Shown here one piece after another: positions 45,141 through 54,675 of a stretch of DNA of 62,462 nt. Source of the DNA: an uncultured beta proteobacterium (GTDB lineage: Bacteria; Pseudomonadota; Gammaproteobacteria; Burkholderiales; Burkholderiaceae); assembly GCA_903875135.1 (NCBI GenBank), contig CAIQUZ010000024.1:1-62462 (forward strand). Reading direction: 5' to 3'. Both the position numbers and the translations under genes were made by a program. The notes under the pieces were generated by a model. The model ran no database searches. It was not told the origin of the DNA and saw only the letters and a program-made list of their open reading frames with translations. Position 1 is the stretch's first letter. Each line of letters begins with the position of its first letter.

Positions 45141-46331
45141 TTCTTCAGGGCTAATATTGTCGGAGCGACACTTCTCTGGGGAGTCCTTTTGGAGTCTTCC
45201 CTGAGCGTCAATATGGGCACACTCATTTTTAAAGACGCGATTATCTTTTTTGGCTTGAGATAGGATTTCTGATTGTTTAGAAATGAGGATTTCTTTCGCT
45301 CTTTTACCTTGTGAAGCAATGCAGTCTTTGTAAAGAGGGGCTTTATCATCTTTCACAATCAGCAAAAGAGGGGCGCATCGCAAGCGCACCTCAGAAGTAA
45401 CCGGGCTCATTGCAATACGATTCGGTTTAATCAATATGGGGGAAACTCCACCCAACATTGGGTCAATCGACTTTCCATCAACCCTAACCTCAAAGTGTAG
45501 GTGTGGCCCACTAGAGCGTCCTGTATTACCAACCAAGCCAATCAAATCGCCCTTTTTTAAGACTTGGTTTTCATTAATCAAAATCTCTGACAAGTGACCA
45601 TATAAAGTGATAACACCATTGGGGTGAAGGATTTCAATATAGTTACCAAAACTACTATGGTCCGTATCGTGATCGATCTTCAAGACTTTCCCATTTGCGG
45701 CTGCAAGTACAGGGGTTCCTTTGTCAGCGGCTAAATCAACGCCAGCGTGAAAAGATTCTTGAGCCGTAAATGGGTCGGGTCGCAAACCAAAGCCACTGCT
45801 CACCGTATATGCTCCAACCAAAGGAATTCCTTCGGGAAGGTTGCTATTTAAATAAACCGCGTTGACCAACTCTTTTTTCAGGGTTGGCAGGGTATTATTA
45901 ATTTTTGTTAGCGTTGCAATCAGCTGTTCAAAAGATGGATCAACTTGATAATCTGTCTCGGCTAAATTTAGTTTGTTCAAGGGGGAATAGATGCCACCTT
46001 GATTTTTATTCTTCGAATTATTGTTTTTAGGAGTTGGAGATATTTTTTCCAATTTTTCTTTATAAGAAAACACCTCATTAACATCGTTAATGGTTTTATT
46101 GAGCGTATCCTCTAATTGATTAAACCGTGAAATGAGCTCATTACTGAGCGGTGGTGGCGGTGGGGGTGGTGGCGTGAATCCGATATAGAGGCCATTTAAA
46201 AGCAAATATCTCAAGCCAAAACTACCGGCAATGATTAAGATGAGTAACCACATCAAAAAATATTTTTTTCGAATGGATATATATTTCTTAGCTTCTTCGT
46301 ATTGAGATGGATTGTCTAACATCGTGACCAT
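45129..46331 (-). CDS. M23 (LytM-type) metallopeptidase, membrane-anchored
   Basis: A 400-residue protein. One membrane helix near residues 27-50 is followed by an eight-proline run, a coiled-coil-like stretch (about 60-150) and an M23 domain. The zinc ligands are visible as FHAGVDLA and GPHLHFEV, and GYVxLYGHLS-like ITLYGHLSE. These proteins cut or regulate cutting of peptidoglycan cross-links. A C-terminal extension of about 90 residues with four cysteines follows the domain. The start may be ATG 46331 or 46322. It overlaps pckG at its 3' end. Confidence 0.9.
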   Translation of the reverse strand: MVTMLDNPSQYEEAKKYISIRKKYFLMWLLILIIAGSFGLRYLLLNGLYIGFTPPPPPPPPLSNELISRFNQLEDTLNKTINDVNEVFSYKEKLEKISPTPKNNNSKNKNQGGIYSPLNKLNLAETDYQVDPSFEQLIATLTKINNTLPTLKKELVNAVYLNSNLPEGIPLVGAYTVSSGFGLRPDPFTAQESFHAGVDLAADKGTPVLAAANGKVLKIDHDTDHSSFGNYIEILHPNGVITLYGHLSEILINENQVLKKGDLIGLVGNTGRSSGPHLHFEVRVDGKSIDPMLGGVSPILIKPNRIAMSPVTSEVRLRCAPLLLIVKDDKAPLYKDCIASQGKRAKEILISKQSEILSQAKKDNRVFKNECAHIDAQGRLQKDSPEKCRSDNISPEESTQ

Positions 46332-46367
46332 AGTTCGCCGACCAAGCCATAATTATAGCTTTCGCCA

Positions 46368-47612
46368 ATGAATAATAAAGTAATGAGCCACATAAAAATA
46401 AAAGTCATTGTGATTGGAGCTGGTATTGCCGGTTCTAGTATTGCTGGAGATTTGACGCGACGGGGTTATGAGGTTCATTTGTATGACAAAAATGACAGTC
46501 ACGCTAAAGAGACCTCCGCTCATGGAACCGCTTTGGCACATCCACAAGTTGGAAAAAAAATATCTAAACTTCAACGATTCACACAATTAGCGAATCAATT
46601 AGCCAATCAAAAATGGAAAAATGCGCAACTAACTCAAGAGGCGTTTGAGCCACTAAGAAATTTAACACCACATCAGTGGGAGCATTTACCTGAGCTCTTA
46701 GATGAGATGGGGTTAACACAACGAGAGGTTCAAATACTGTTAGAAAAAGAAGCCTTGCTCAAAACTAATGTCGAGGCGCCAGGTTTATTGTTTCCGACGG
46801 CTGCCGTGTATAGCTTGCCAATGGTTTGTGCCATGGAGCTTGCTTTGCTTGATAAAGGACAAAGGCATTGGAATTGTTATATTCAAAGTATCCGTCATGA
46901 AAACCATCTTTGGGAGCTGATAGATCAACAAGGTGAGGTCATCGGATCGGCACCTGTTTTAATTTTAGCCGGTGGTCTACATGTCCAAGACCTATTAAAG
47001 ACCGTAGATGTCCATTTACCGTTAAGGCCAGTGCGAGGACAAATCACAACTTTTAAGATTAAAACAGATAGTCTTTTAGCTCAGTACTTACCCAAAAAAG
47101 CGATCAGAGGTGATGGTTATTGTATGCCAGCAACACGCCGATCACGCCAAGAGTGGCTTTGGGAAGTTGGCTCAAGTTATGATGAAGATCAGCGCGATTT
47201 AGAAACTTGGCTCAGTAGTGATCAAGAAAATGCAATAAGGGGATTAAATTTAATTGGGTGTGACCACTTACATTTGGGTGATCTTATAGCGGACCAATCG
47301 TTTGTTGGAATCAGAAGCGCTTCAAAAGATCGGCTACCTTTGATTGGCCCGATACCGAAACGAGCCGGATTATTTGTCGCCTGTGCCTATGGCTCCAGAG
47401 GCGTTTTATGGTCAGCCTTAGCGGCGCCTTTAACAACCGCTTATGTGGATGCTTTTTTGGCAGGTGCTGACCGTTTAGGAGCTGGCTTTTTCTCCGGTGC
47501 GTCAACGACACTTTGTTCAGAAGTTGCTTCCGCAGTTAACCCAGGACGCTTTTTAAGAGCGGTTTTAGCAACACGCACCTCAAACTCAAAACCAATTTTT
47601 CCGGTGTCTTGA
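46368..47612 (+). CDS. FAD oxidoreductase, MnmC C-terminal-domain type
   Basis: A 414-residue DAO-family flavoprotein with the FAD motif VIGAGIAGSSIAGDLTRRG near the N-terminus. The C-terminal part (SKDRLPLIGPIP, then YGSRGVLWSALAAPL and NPGRFLRA) matches the oxidase half of MnmC, which removes the carboxymethyl group from cmnm5U34 of tRNA. The methyltransferase half is absent, so this is a stand-alone version, or another amino-acid oxidase. The start may instead be ATG 46383. The last 172 bases are antisense to the 3' end of topB. Confidence 0.82.
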   Translation: MNNKVMSHIKIKVIVIGAGIAGSSIAGDLTRRGYEVHLYDKNDSHAKETSAHGTALAHPQVGKKISKLQRFTQLANQLANQKWKNAQLTQEAFEPLRNLTPHQWEHLPELLDEMGLTQREVQILLEKEALLKTNVEAPGLLFPTAAVYSLPMVCAMELALLDKGQRHWNCYIQSIRHENHLWELIDQQGEVIGSAPVLILAGGLHVQDLLKTVDVHLPLRPVRGQITTFKIKTDSLLAQYLPKKAIRGDGYCMPATRRSRQEWLWEVGSSYDEDQRDLETWLSSDQENAIRGLNLIGCDHLHLGDLIADQSFVGIRSASKDRLPLIGPIPKRAGLFVACAYGSRGVLWSALAAPLTTAYVDAFLAGADRLGAGFFSGASTTLCSEVASAVNPGRFLRAVLATRTSNSKPIFPVS

Positions 47613-50113
47613 CGCGCTAAGTAGGCTTTGAAAACTCGGCCGGTACGTTGTGACTTAAAGTTCGTCAATAAATCAGTTTTACCTGTCGTGAGCAATTTGA
47701 CGATTTGTTCTTCGGAGACTTCTTGTTGAAGAATCACTTTACCGGTATTAAAGTCACAGTTTTTATGAGGACCAACAGAGTGCTCACATAAATATTTCAT
47801 TCCATGCTCATAGACGGCACCAGAGCATTTAGGGCATGGTCCTAAAGAAATTTTGCCAGTAAAGTCGACTGGCTCCTGGTCCTCATCATTCGAGTTACCA
47901 AAGTCAAACTCTAATTTATACCCAGCGTTCGGATAGTCTTTATCATCCATGGGAATTTGTGAGAGTTTGATGATGGCCGCAAATGGACGACCCATTTTGC
48001 TACGAAAACCTTGAAGTGGTCCTACTTTCTTCTCTCGAATTAATTCTTCTGCTTCCGTGTACTCAAGGGCTTTACCGCCTGGAATTTTACTAATAGAAAA
48101 GCCGCACTTTTCACAGGCAAACCGACGGTAGTTCTCTCGTACTGGACCGCCACAATTAGGGCATGCAGTGGTTAATGTAATATAGTCTCCAGGAATGGTA
48201 TCGCTATCAAACTCTTTCGCTCGTTTGACAATACGCTGAGTCATTTGCGCAATTTCTTGCATAAATGACTCTCTTTTAATCAACCCTTTTTCCATTTGTG
48301 ATAACTGAAACTCCCAGCCTCCCGTTAATGCTGGCTGAGTCAGCTCTTCAATGCCTAGACCACGTAGTAGTGTCATTAATTGAAAGGCTTTTGCTGTTGG
48401 TATTAATTCCCGACCTTCACGCACCATATAACGCTCATAGAGCAATCCTTCAATAATGGCAGCGCGCGTTGCCGGAGTACCTAAGCCTTTATCCGCCATC
48501 GCTTCACGAAACTCATCTTCTTCAACTAGTTTTCCCGCTCCCTCCATTGCAGAAAGAAGCGTCGCTTCTGAATAACGAGCCGGAGGTTTGGTTTTAAGAG
48601 CAAAGGATTCAATGGCCTCAGTTTGTACTTTTTCATTTGGACCAATAGCAATTAATTCCTTGTCATCTTGATTGGATTTACCATAGACCGCAAGCCATCC
48701 TGGATGGACTAAAACTTTGCCTTCCGTCTTAAATTGAAGGCCACTTACTGTCGTGATCCGAGTTGTCACCATAAATTCAGCGGGTGGAAAAAAGATCGCC
48801 AAAAACCGGCGTACGACTAAGTCATAAAGTTTTTGCTCGGGCTCAGAGAGCGTTTTAGGTGGGGCTTGAAGCGTTGGGATAATAGCAAAGTGATCAGAAA
48901 TTTTTGAGTTATCAAAAATCTTTTTATTGGGTTTAATCCAGTTATTTTTTGCTATCTGTTGGGCAAAAACGGTGTAGTTGGGTACGGATTCGCCCAATTG
49001 TGCAACCGTCTCTTTGACGGTACTAATATAGTCTTCGGGTAAGGCTCTAGAGTCTGTTCTAGGATACGTTAGAACTTTATGACGCTCATAAAGAGCTTGA
49101 GCTAGCCCTAAAGTATTTTTAGCAGAAAAGCCAAACCGAGCATTCGCTTCCCTTTGAAGACTTGTTAAATCAAAGAGTTGAGGCGCCTGTTGAGTAGCAG
49201 GTTTTGCCTCTTCAGACACTGTCCCACTTTTACCTTTGCAAGCGACAACAATACTTTGCGCTTCGGCGGCACTCCAAATTCGGCTTTCTCGAAGTTCTGG
49301 ATCATTGTTTTCTGATTTGGATGACTTTTTAAATTCAGGATCAAACCAACGACCTTCATAGACACCTTTGGCACAGAGAAATTCGGCCTTCACTTCCCAG
49401 TAGTCTCTGGAAATAAAACGTCGTATTAATTCTTCCCGTTCGACGACAATCGAAAGGGTCGGTGTTTGTACCCGACCGACCGTCGTTAAAAAGAACCCAC
49501 CACTTTTACTATTAAAGGCCGTCATGGCACGAGTGCCATTAATGCCGACTAGCCAGTCGGCTTCAGAACGACATCTAGCGGCGTCTGATAAGGGCATCAT
49601 ATCCGCATCACTACGAAGTTTTGCAAAACCCTCTCTTATCGAGTTTGGTGTCATTGACTGTAACCAAAGACGCTCAATCGGTTGAGTAGCTTTTGTTTGT
49701 TGCGCAATTAATCGAAAAATTAACTCACCTTCACGTCCAGCATCACACGCGTTCACTATTTTCGAAACATCTTTACGTTTAATCAGCTTTTGTAATAGCT
49801 TTAACCGACTCTCTGTTTTTATAATCGGTCTTAGTTCAAAACGTGGGGGAATCACTGGTAAGTTAGCAAATGACCATTTACCGCGCTTAACTTCAAACTC
49901 CTCGGGCGCTGCAATTTCTAGAAGATGACCTACTGCTGAAGAAACAATCAGCTGATCGCTCTCAAAAAAATCATCGTGTTTAGTAAATCCGCCTAAAGCA
50001 CGAGCAATATCCGCAGCGACTGACGGCTTTTCAGCAATAATCAGGGTTTTAGAATTGCCTGAAGTCTCTTTCGATGCGGCTATTTTTTTTGGCACTTTTT
50101 TTACCTTATTCAT
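47441..50113 (-). CDS. topB: DNA topoisomerase III
   Basis: An 890-residue type IA topoisomerase. TOPRIM domain at the N-terminus (IAEKPSVAADIARALGG, then NACDAGREGELIF), active-site Tyr350 in VLTYPRTDSRALPEDY, and two C-terminal zinc modules (CPNCGGPV/CEKCGF and CPKCSGAV). A Lys/Ala/Pro-rich tail ends the protein. It decatenates DNA. Longer than E. coli TopB (about 650) because of the C-terminal modules. The tail overlaps the convergent FAD gene by 172 bases. AAAGGA lies upstream of the ATG. Confidence 0.95.
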   Translation of the reverse strand: MNKVKKVPKKIAASKETSGNSKTLIIAEKPSVAADIARALGGFTKHDDFFESDQLIVSSAVGHLLEIAAPEEFEVKRGKWSFANLPVIPPRFELRPIIKTESRLKLLQKLIKRKDVSKIVNACDAGREGELIFRLIAQQTKATQPIERLWLQSMTPNSIREGFAKLRSDADMMPLSDAARCRSEADWLVGINGTRAMTAFNSKSGGFFLTTVGRVQTPTLSIVVEREELIRRFISRDYWEVKAEFLCAKGVYEGRWFDPEFKKSSKSENNDPELRESRIWSAAEAQSIVVACKGKSGTVSEEAKPATQQAPQLFDLTSLQREANARFGFSAKNTLGLAQALYERHKVLTYPRTDSRALPEDYISTVKETVAQLGESVPNYTVFAQQIAKNNWIKPNKKIFDNSKISDHFAIIPTLQAPPKTLSEPEQKLYDLVVRRFLAIFFPPAEFMVTTRITTVSGLQFKTEGKVLVHPGWLAVYGKSNQDDKELIAIGPNEKVQTEAIESFALKTKPPARYSEATLLSAMEGAGKLVEEDEFREAMADKGLGTPATRAAIIEGLLYERYMVREGRELIPTAKAFQLMTLLRGLGIEELTQPALTGGWEFQLSQMEKGLIKRESFMQEIAQMTQRIVKRAKEFDSDTIPGDYITLTTACPNCGGPVRENYRRFACEKCGFSISKIPGGKALEYTEAEELIREKKVGPLQGFRSKMGRPFAAIIKLSQIPMDDKDYPNAGYKLEFDFGNSNDEDQEPVDFTGKISLGPCPKCSGAVYEHGMKYLCEHSVGPHKNCDFNTGKVILQQEVSEEQIVKLLTTGKTDLLTNFKSQRTGRVFKAYLARQDTGKIGFEFEVRVAKTALKKRPGLTAEATSEQSVVDAPEKKPAPKRSAPAKKAST

Positions 50114-50330
50114 AAATTCCTTTTTTTATTATTACCTGAAGAAATCAACTTCGTGTGTAAATTTATTTTCAAAAAAGGAACTTTTCGGGAAATAATAATA
50201 TAAATGATTGATTATTATATAAATAATATTATGCACCCTAGACAATCTCCTTCGGTATAACGTAGACCATGGAGCGGGATAACATCGTATAAAATGAAAA
50301 ATTGGCGATAAATCGAGATAAAATTTAGAT

Positions 50331-50831
50331 ATGGCTTTACTTGAGATTCTTTGTTACCCAGACCCACGATTACACAAAATCGCAAGATCTATTGAGGTTT
50401 TTGACGATCGGCTCAAGGAACTCGTTGAGAACCTGTCGCAAACCATGTATGAAGCACCTGGGGTAGGTTTGGCAGCCACTCAAGTTGATGTTCATGAACA
50501 ACTCATCGTGATTGATACCTCTGATACGCGTGATGAGTTACTCGTCTTAATTAACCCCAAAATAATATGGCAAAGCGAGGAGAAAAAAAGCTGGCGAGAG
50601 GGGTGTTTATCTGTTCCAGACTATTTCGATGAAGTCACCCGCCCAGATAAAATCGTGGTGAAAGCGCAAAATGTTCAGGGAGAATTTTTTGAGTTGGAGG
50701 CAGAAGGACTCATGTCCGTATGTATCCAACATGAGATGGATCATCTCATTGGAAAGGTTTTTGTAGAGTACCTGTCAGCACTAAAAAAGGCACGCATTAA
50801 AAGTAAGATGAAAAAAAGGTTCAGTTCCTAA
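50331..50831 (+). CDS. def: peptide deformylase
   Basis: A 166-residue iron/zinc hydrolase that removes the formyl group from new proteins. [15 protein letters not shown] (Cys92) and [10 protein letters not shown] (His134, Glu135, His138) are all intact. In most bacteria fmt follows directly; here the four-gene lipid A-like module lies between them. The 3' end overlaps the convergent ChbG-type gene by 11 bases. Confidence 0.97.
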   Translation: MALLEILCYPDPRLHKIARSIEVFDDRLKELVENLSQTMYEAPGVGLAATQVDVHEQLIVIDTSDTRDELLVLINPKIIWQSEEKKSWREGCLSVPDYFDEVTRPDKIVVKAQNVQGEFFELEAEGLMSVCIQHEMDHLIGKVFVEYLSALKKARIKSKMKKRFSS

Positions 50832-51645
50832 GCTCATTGGAAACCGGCTTTCCAACGGCTAGTTTAGCAACACGCAAATCCTCTAAAAATAAATCAGACT
50901 TTAGATAATTAAACTCTATGGGCCTTTGAGCGCCGATGGCATCATTGAAAACCTTTTTAGATGCTGGATGACACATGATGAGGGATTGTTCATTGGCCAG
51001 GCTTAACCATCTTTGCATGAGGGATTGATAAGCAGGAACTGAGTGGGGAGCAAAGTCATAAACCCCCAAAAACCCATGGTTATGAGGAATCGAATGTGTA
51101 CTTAAGGTGGTTAAAAAATGGTTACCACCCAATATATTCAGTAAATGACATTTTAAGGTGTGTGGTAGATCGGCATGGGGACTGGGCAAAACCGTGCTGC
51201 GGACCCACACAGCGGATCGGTTGTTGTAAGTATTTAAAAGACATTCAATGAGCACATCTCGAATTTGTGGAAATTGATGAACATGTTGGTGACCATCGAT
51301 AAAGTCAGGTAAAAATCCAAAGATGTCAATAAAGGTATTTATTTGCTGTAAAAATGAGTCCCGAATCTTTGGTAAATCTAAGAGCCTTAATTGACTCAGA
51401 AACATCAATCGGGATAAAGGCTGCACATAGACGGCATCAGGAAAAGCAAGGGTTAAATTGAAATGCAGCCCAATTTGAAGGCCTTTTGCATGGGCATTGA
51501 TCAAGGGCAGATGGTAGGATTTAACGTGTGGCGCTAAAGACAAAACGCTCACTTGACTTATGCGCCCTAAATAGAAGAGTTCTAAACACCCATCATTAAT
51601 GGCGGGGTCTTGACCGATATCGTCTGCGCAGATGTAGATACTCAT
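50821..51645 (-). CDS. ChbG/YdjC-family (NaxD/LgmC-like) sugar deacetylase
   Basis: A 274-residue YdjC-fold carbohydrate deacetylase. Metal-site residues are seen as ICADDIG (Asp8-Asp9), IGLHFNLT and [10 protein letters not shown]. Relatives include NaxD of Francisella and Bordetella, which deacetylate undecaprenyl-phosphate N-acetylhexosamine. The ATG at 51645 is chosen because it overlaps the GtrA stop as ATGA. It follows a GtrA-type and a GT2 gene and faces a GT83-type transferase, which supports a role in amino-sugar decoration of lipid A. Chitooligosaccharide deacetylation is the alternative. Confidence 0.85.
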   Translation of the reverse strand: MSIYICADDIGQDPAINDGCLELFYLGRISQVSVLSLAPHVKSYHLPLINAHAKGLQIGLHFNLTLAFPDAVYVQPLSRLMFLSQLRLLDLPKIRDSFLQQINTFIDIFGFLPDFIDGHQHVHQFPQIRDVLIECLLNTYNNRSAVWVRSTVLPSPHADLPHTLKCHLLNILGGNHFLTTLSTHSIPHNHGFLGVYDFAPHSVPAYQSLMQRWLSLANEQSLIMCHPASKKVFNDAIGAQRPIEFNYLKSDLFLEDLRVAKLAVGKPVSNELRN

Positions 51646-52064
51646 TTTTTTAAGGTCGCAAAAGCCCAATACTTACTGCCGAAATACGTGCCCACTGCCA
51701 CGATGATTAACACAATGAAAAGTGCTAACGGATAGCGAAGGTCAAAAAGATATAAAGCGACAGAAAAAAGGAACTCATTGGCGATAAAACTGGTGAGAGA
51801 AATCAGAAAATAGGGACCAATTGACTCTTTCAGTGATTTTTGGCGATCGGCAAAGGTAAACATCTTCTGCCCAGTAAAGCTGACAACAAAGGCCACCAAA
51901 AAAGCGAAAATATTGGCTAGTAGAGGGTTTAAATGAAGTGTTTCAACCAGAAGTAAGACAATACAAAAATGAACGGTTGCGGCAATACCGCCGACAATCA
52001 AAAACTTAAAGGGTCGAGGGAGCTTAACGATCAAGTTGGCTATTGTCATGGTCTTTTGAAACAA
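51642..52064 (-). CDS. GtrA-family membrane protein (putative lipid-linked sugar flippase)
   Basis: A 140-residue protein with four hydrophobic helices, of the GtrA family (FKFLIVGGIAATVHFCIVLLL, then GQKMFTFADR and YFGSKYWAFA). GtrA proteins are thought to flip undecaprenyl-phosphate sugars across the inner membrane. The start may be ATG 52064 or 52049; both lie inside the GT2 gene, which it overlaps by 26-41 bases. It links the cytoplasmic transferase to the periplasmic one in this locus. Confidence 0.88.
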   Translation of the reverse strand: MFQKTMTIANLIVKLPRPFKFLIVGGIAATVHFCIVLLLVETLHLNPLLANIFAFLVAFVVSFTGQKMFTFADRQKSLKESIGPYFLISLTSFIANEFLFSVALYLFDLRYPLALFIVLIIVAVGTYFGSKYWAFATLKK

Positions 52065-52989
52065 GATATAGAGGCCGCTGTTTTACTTCGGTAAAGATTC
52101 GCCCAATATACTCACCCAGAATACCAATCGATAAAAGCTGAACACCTGAAAATAACATGAGTGCGACGGTGATTGTTGGCCAGCCATTGGTTGGGTTGCC
52201 ATTCACTAAAGTATCAATAACAACAAAGATGCCATAGGCAATCGCTAGAAAAGAGATAATGGCACCAATAAACGTCCATACGCGTAAGGGCAAGGTGCTA
52301 AAAGAGGTTAATCCTGATAGCGCTAATTTAATCAGATTCCGTAGGCGAAAACTGGACGTACCACTTAAACGGTCTGCCGGAATAAAGGGGATTGCGATGG
52401 ATTTAAATCCCACCCAGGCGTATAAGCCCTTCATAAATCGGTTTCTTTCTGGCAAGGCTCGCAGAGCGTCTACGACCTTACGATCAATCCATCGAAAGTC
52501 ACCAGCATTTGGTGGGATTGGGACATCTGCGCCAGCACTCATCAAAGAGTAAAAAAACCGAGTGCCGACACGCTTCAGAAAAGCCTCTTGATGGCGATCA
52601 CTGATAACCCCAAAGACCATGTCGTAACCGCTAAGCCATAACTCGCACATTTCATGGAGTTTCTCCAGTGGGTGTTGAAAGTCGGCATCAATGAGAAGAA
52701 CCGCATCACCTCTTGCATAATCAAGACCACAGGACAGGGCCGCCTCTTTTCCAAAGTTTCGAGAAAACTCTAAATAACGAATACCTAGTTGATTAGCTAA
52801 TTCATCAGCAATCTCATCGGTATTGTCTTTACTACCGTCATTGATAATTAGAATTTCATATAGAGGAGTGATGGATTCAAGGACTTGCTTTAACGCATTC
52901 ACAAAATGGGTAAGATTGGAAGATTCGTTGTAGGCGGGCACAACAATCGTTAAACTAAAGTCTTTAGGCCGTATAGCTTGTATAGTCAT
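52024..52989 (-). CDS. GT2 polyprenyl-phosphate glycosyltransferase (GtrB/FlmF2/LgmA-like)
   Basis: A 321-residue family 2 transferase of the dolichol-phosphate-mannose-synthase/GtrB type. IVVPAYNESSNL opens the nucleotide-sugar site, LLIDADFQHP carries the DxD, and two C-terminal membrane helices (about 230-290) lead to GEYIGRIFTEVKQRPLYLV. It would load a sugar onto undecaprenyl phosphate. Overlap with GtrA and nearness of a deacetylase and a GT83 transferase suggest the sugar is N-acetylhexosamine. ArnC-like use of other sugars cannot be excluded. Confidence 0.88.
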   Translation of the reverse strand: MTIQAIRPKDFSLTIVVPAYNESSNLTHFVNALKQVLESITPLYEILIINDGSKDNTDEIADELANQLGIRYLEFSRNFGKEAALSCGLDYARGDAVLLIDADFQHPLEKLHEMCELWLSGYDMVFGVISDRHQEAFLKRVGTRFFYSLMSAGADVPIPPNAGDFRWIDRKVVDALRALPERNRFMKGLYAWVGFKSIAIPFIPADRLSGTSSFRLRNLIKLALSGLTSFSTLPLRVWTFIGAIISFLAIAYGIFVVIDTLVNGNPTNGWPTITVALMLFSGVQLLSIGILGEYIGRIFTEVKQRPLYLVSKDHDNSQLDR

Positions 52990-53049
52990 ACCTAAAGTTT
53001 ACCTGTAAATGTATCCTCAAAACATAAATTATCATCTTAAAGACGCCTT

Positions 53050-54675
53050 TTGATACCGAGCTTACCCGCATCTTCAGTTAGAAAACCGCTCCCTATTTGG
53101 CTGGTTTGTTTCATCATTGCGGTTATTTGGTTTTGTGTATTTACCTTTTTTCGTAATGCCCCAGAGTGGGACAATATGGAAGAGCTGGTATGGGCGAATA
53201 GTTTTGAATGGGGTTATCAAAAACACCCACCCTTACCTAGTTGGTTCTTGTATCCACTAACAATAGTATTTGGCAAGATGATGTGGCTACCATCGGCTTT
53301 AGGCCTGCTTTGTGTTGCTTTTGCACAATATATTTCTTACCATTTGTATTGTCGTATTGCGAAAAACGCAGGTTTTATCAATCCAAGCATCCTTGGAATG
53401 GTTGCGGTGTTGACGGCGTCTCCCTTAATTTACTACAGTATTCGCGGTGGGGATTTTAACCATAATGCCGCGCAATTATGGTCGATCGCAGCCATGTTTT
53501 ATTTTTATTATCGGACTTGGGAATATGAGCGAGAAATTGACAAGCGGATCATCAATTACTGGCTATCGTGGATAGGATTAGGCGCATTATCCGGCTTGGC
53601 ATTTATTTCTAAATATAGCGTTGTCATTCAAGTTGCGGTATTACTGATTCATGTGGTGATGAGTCAGCGCTGGCGTTTTCCTCGCCTTTGGTTCGGAGTA
53701 TTGCTTGCTATGGGTGCATTTTTACTCATTACATTACCCCACTTATATTGGTTATATGGTCAAACGGTGATTGGTCAAGGACCAATTTATTACGTGAATC
53801 ATGCCATGCAAACTAGCGCAACCCTGAATCAAAGACTTTGGCAAATCGTGATTGAGTTTTTTCTGACACAGGTTTTGCGATTGATACCCTGTTTATTGGT
53901 TGTTGGATTGAGTTATCGCATCTGTCAAAAAAACGCATCTTTGCTTCACGAAAAAGCCTCTAATCACTCATGGTGGTCAAGAGTTCTAAAGCCAGACCAA
54001 GTATTTTTAATCATCGTGGGCGTCGGTCCAACGATGATCGCTATGCTAATAGGCGTGGTATTTGACCAAAAAATAGAAGCAAAGTGGGCGGTTACTTTCT
54101 TTATTATGATTGGTTATATTAGTTGGTTTGTTTCTGACAACCGAATAAACTTACCTAAGCTCATACAATTGACGCTTGGATTACATCTAGTGATCGGTCT
54201 AGGGTATGGCATCGTGACTGGACCCGTAGCGAGTTACTTAGGATATCAAGGCAGATCCAACTTTCCCAGTAAAGAACTAGCAAAAGTATTACAAAAGCGC
54301 TGGCAAGAGCATCCGGAGTTAACTCAAGGATTGCCACTAGAGTTCATTGTTGGCGACACCTGGATGATAGGCAACGTTATTATTCATGACCCCATTCTTC
54401 GCGGTAAAAATATAAAGCCATGGATTGACGCAGATGACTTGTCCTCACCTTGGCTGAAGTCTGAGGATAAGAAAAAAACCGCACTGATATTGATTGATCA
54501 AGTTCCAAAGCCCAGTGGAGTATGGTGGCGTGCTGGTCACCCGCCAACGCAAGCAGTTCAAAAGATGTTTGATCAAGCAACGGTTAAAGGAGTTGAGTCG
54601 ATACCATGGACATTGAAAGAAGGGGCCCCCCCACTTGAAATACAATGGGCCATATTACCGTCGTCAAACCCATGA
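53050..54675 (+). CDS. ArnT/FlmK/LgmB-like lipid A glycosyltransferase (GT83 type)
   Basis: A 541-residue polytopic protein with about ten or more membrane helices. Near the N-terminus, PEWDNMEELVWANSFEWGYQ carries the acidic residues expected of a GT-C catalytic loop, and QKHPPLPSW is typical of GT39/GT83. These enzymes move a sugar from undecaprenyl phosphate to lipid A in the periplasm. The frame is closed by TAA at 53038-53040, so the first start is TTG 53050, with no strong ribosome site. It diverges from the GT2 gene by 60 bases and overlaps fmt by 4 bases (ATGA). Confidence 0.82.
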   Translation: MIPSLPASSVRKPLPIWLVCFIIAVIWFCVFTFFRNAPEWDNMEELVWANSFEWGYQKHPPLPSWFLYPLTIVFGKMMWLPSALGLLCVAFAQYISYHLYCRIAKNAGFINPSILGMVAVLTASPLIYYSIRGGDFNHNAAQLWSIAAMFYFYYRTWEYEREIDKRIINYWLSWIGLGALSGLAFISKYSVVIQVAVLLIHVVMSQRWRFPRLWFGVLLAMGAFLLITLPHLYWLYGQTVIGQGPIYYVNHAMQTSATLNQRLWQIVIEFFLTQVLRLIPCLLVVGLSYRICQKNASLLHEKASNHSWWSRVLKPDQVFLIIVGVGPTMIAMLIGVVFDQKIEAKWAVTFFIMIGYISWFVSDNRINLPKLIQLTLGLHLVIGLGYGIVTGPVASYLGYQGRSNFPSKELAKVLQKRWQEHPELTQGLPLEFIVGDTWMIGNVIIHDPILRGKNIKPWIDADDLSSPWLKSEDKKKTALILIDQVPKPSGVWWRAGHPPTQAVQKMFDQATVKGVESIPWTLKEGAPPLEIQWAILPSSNP

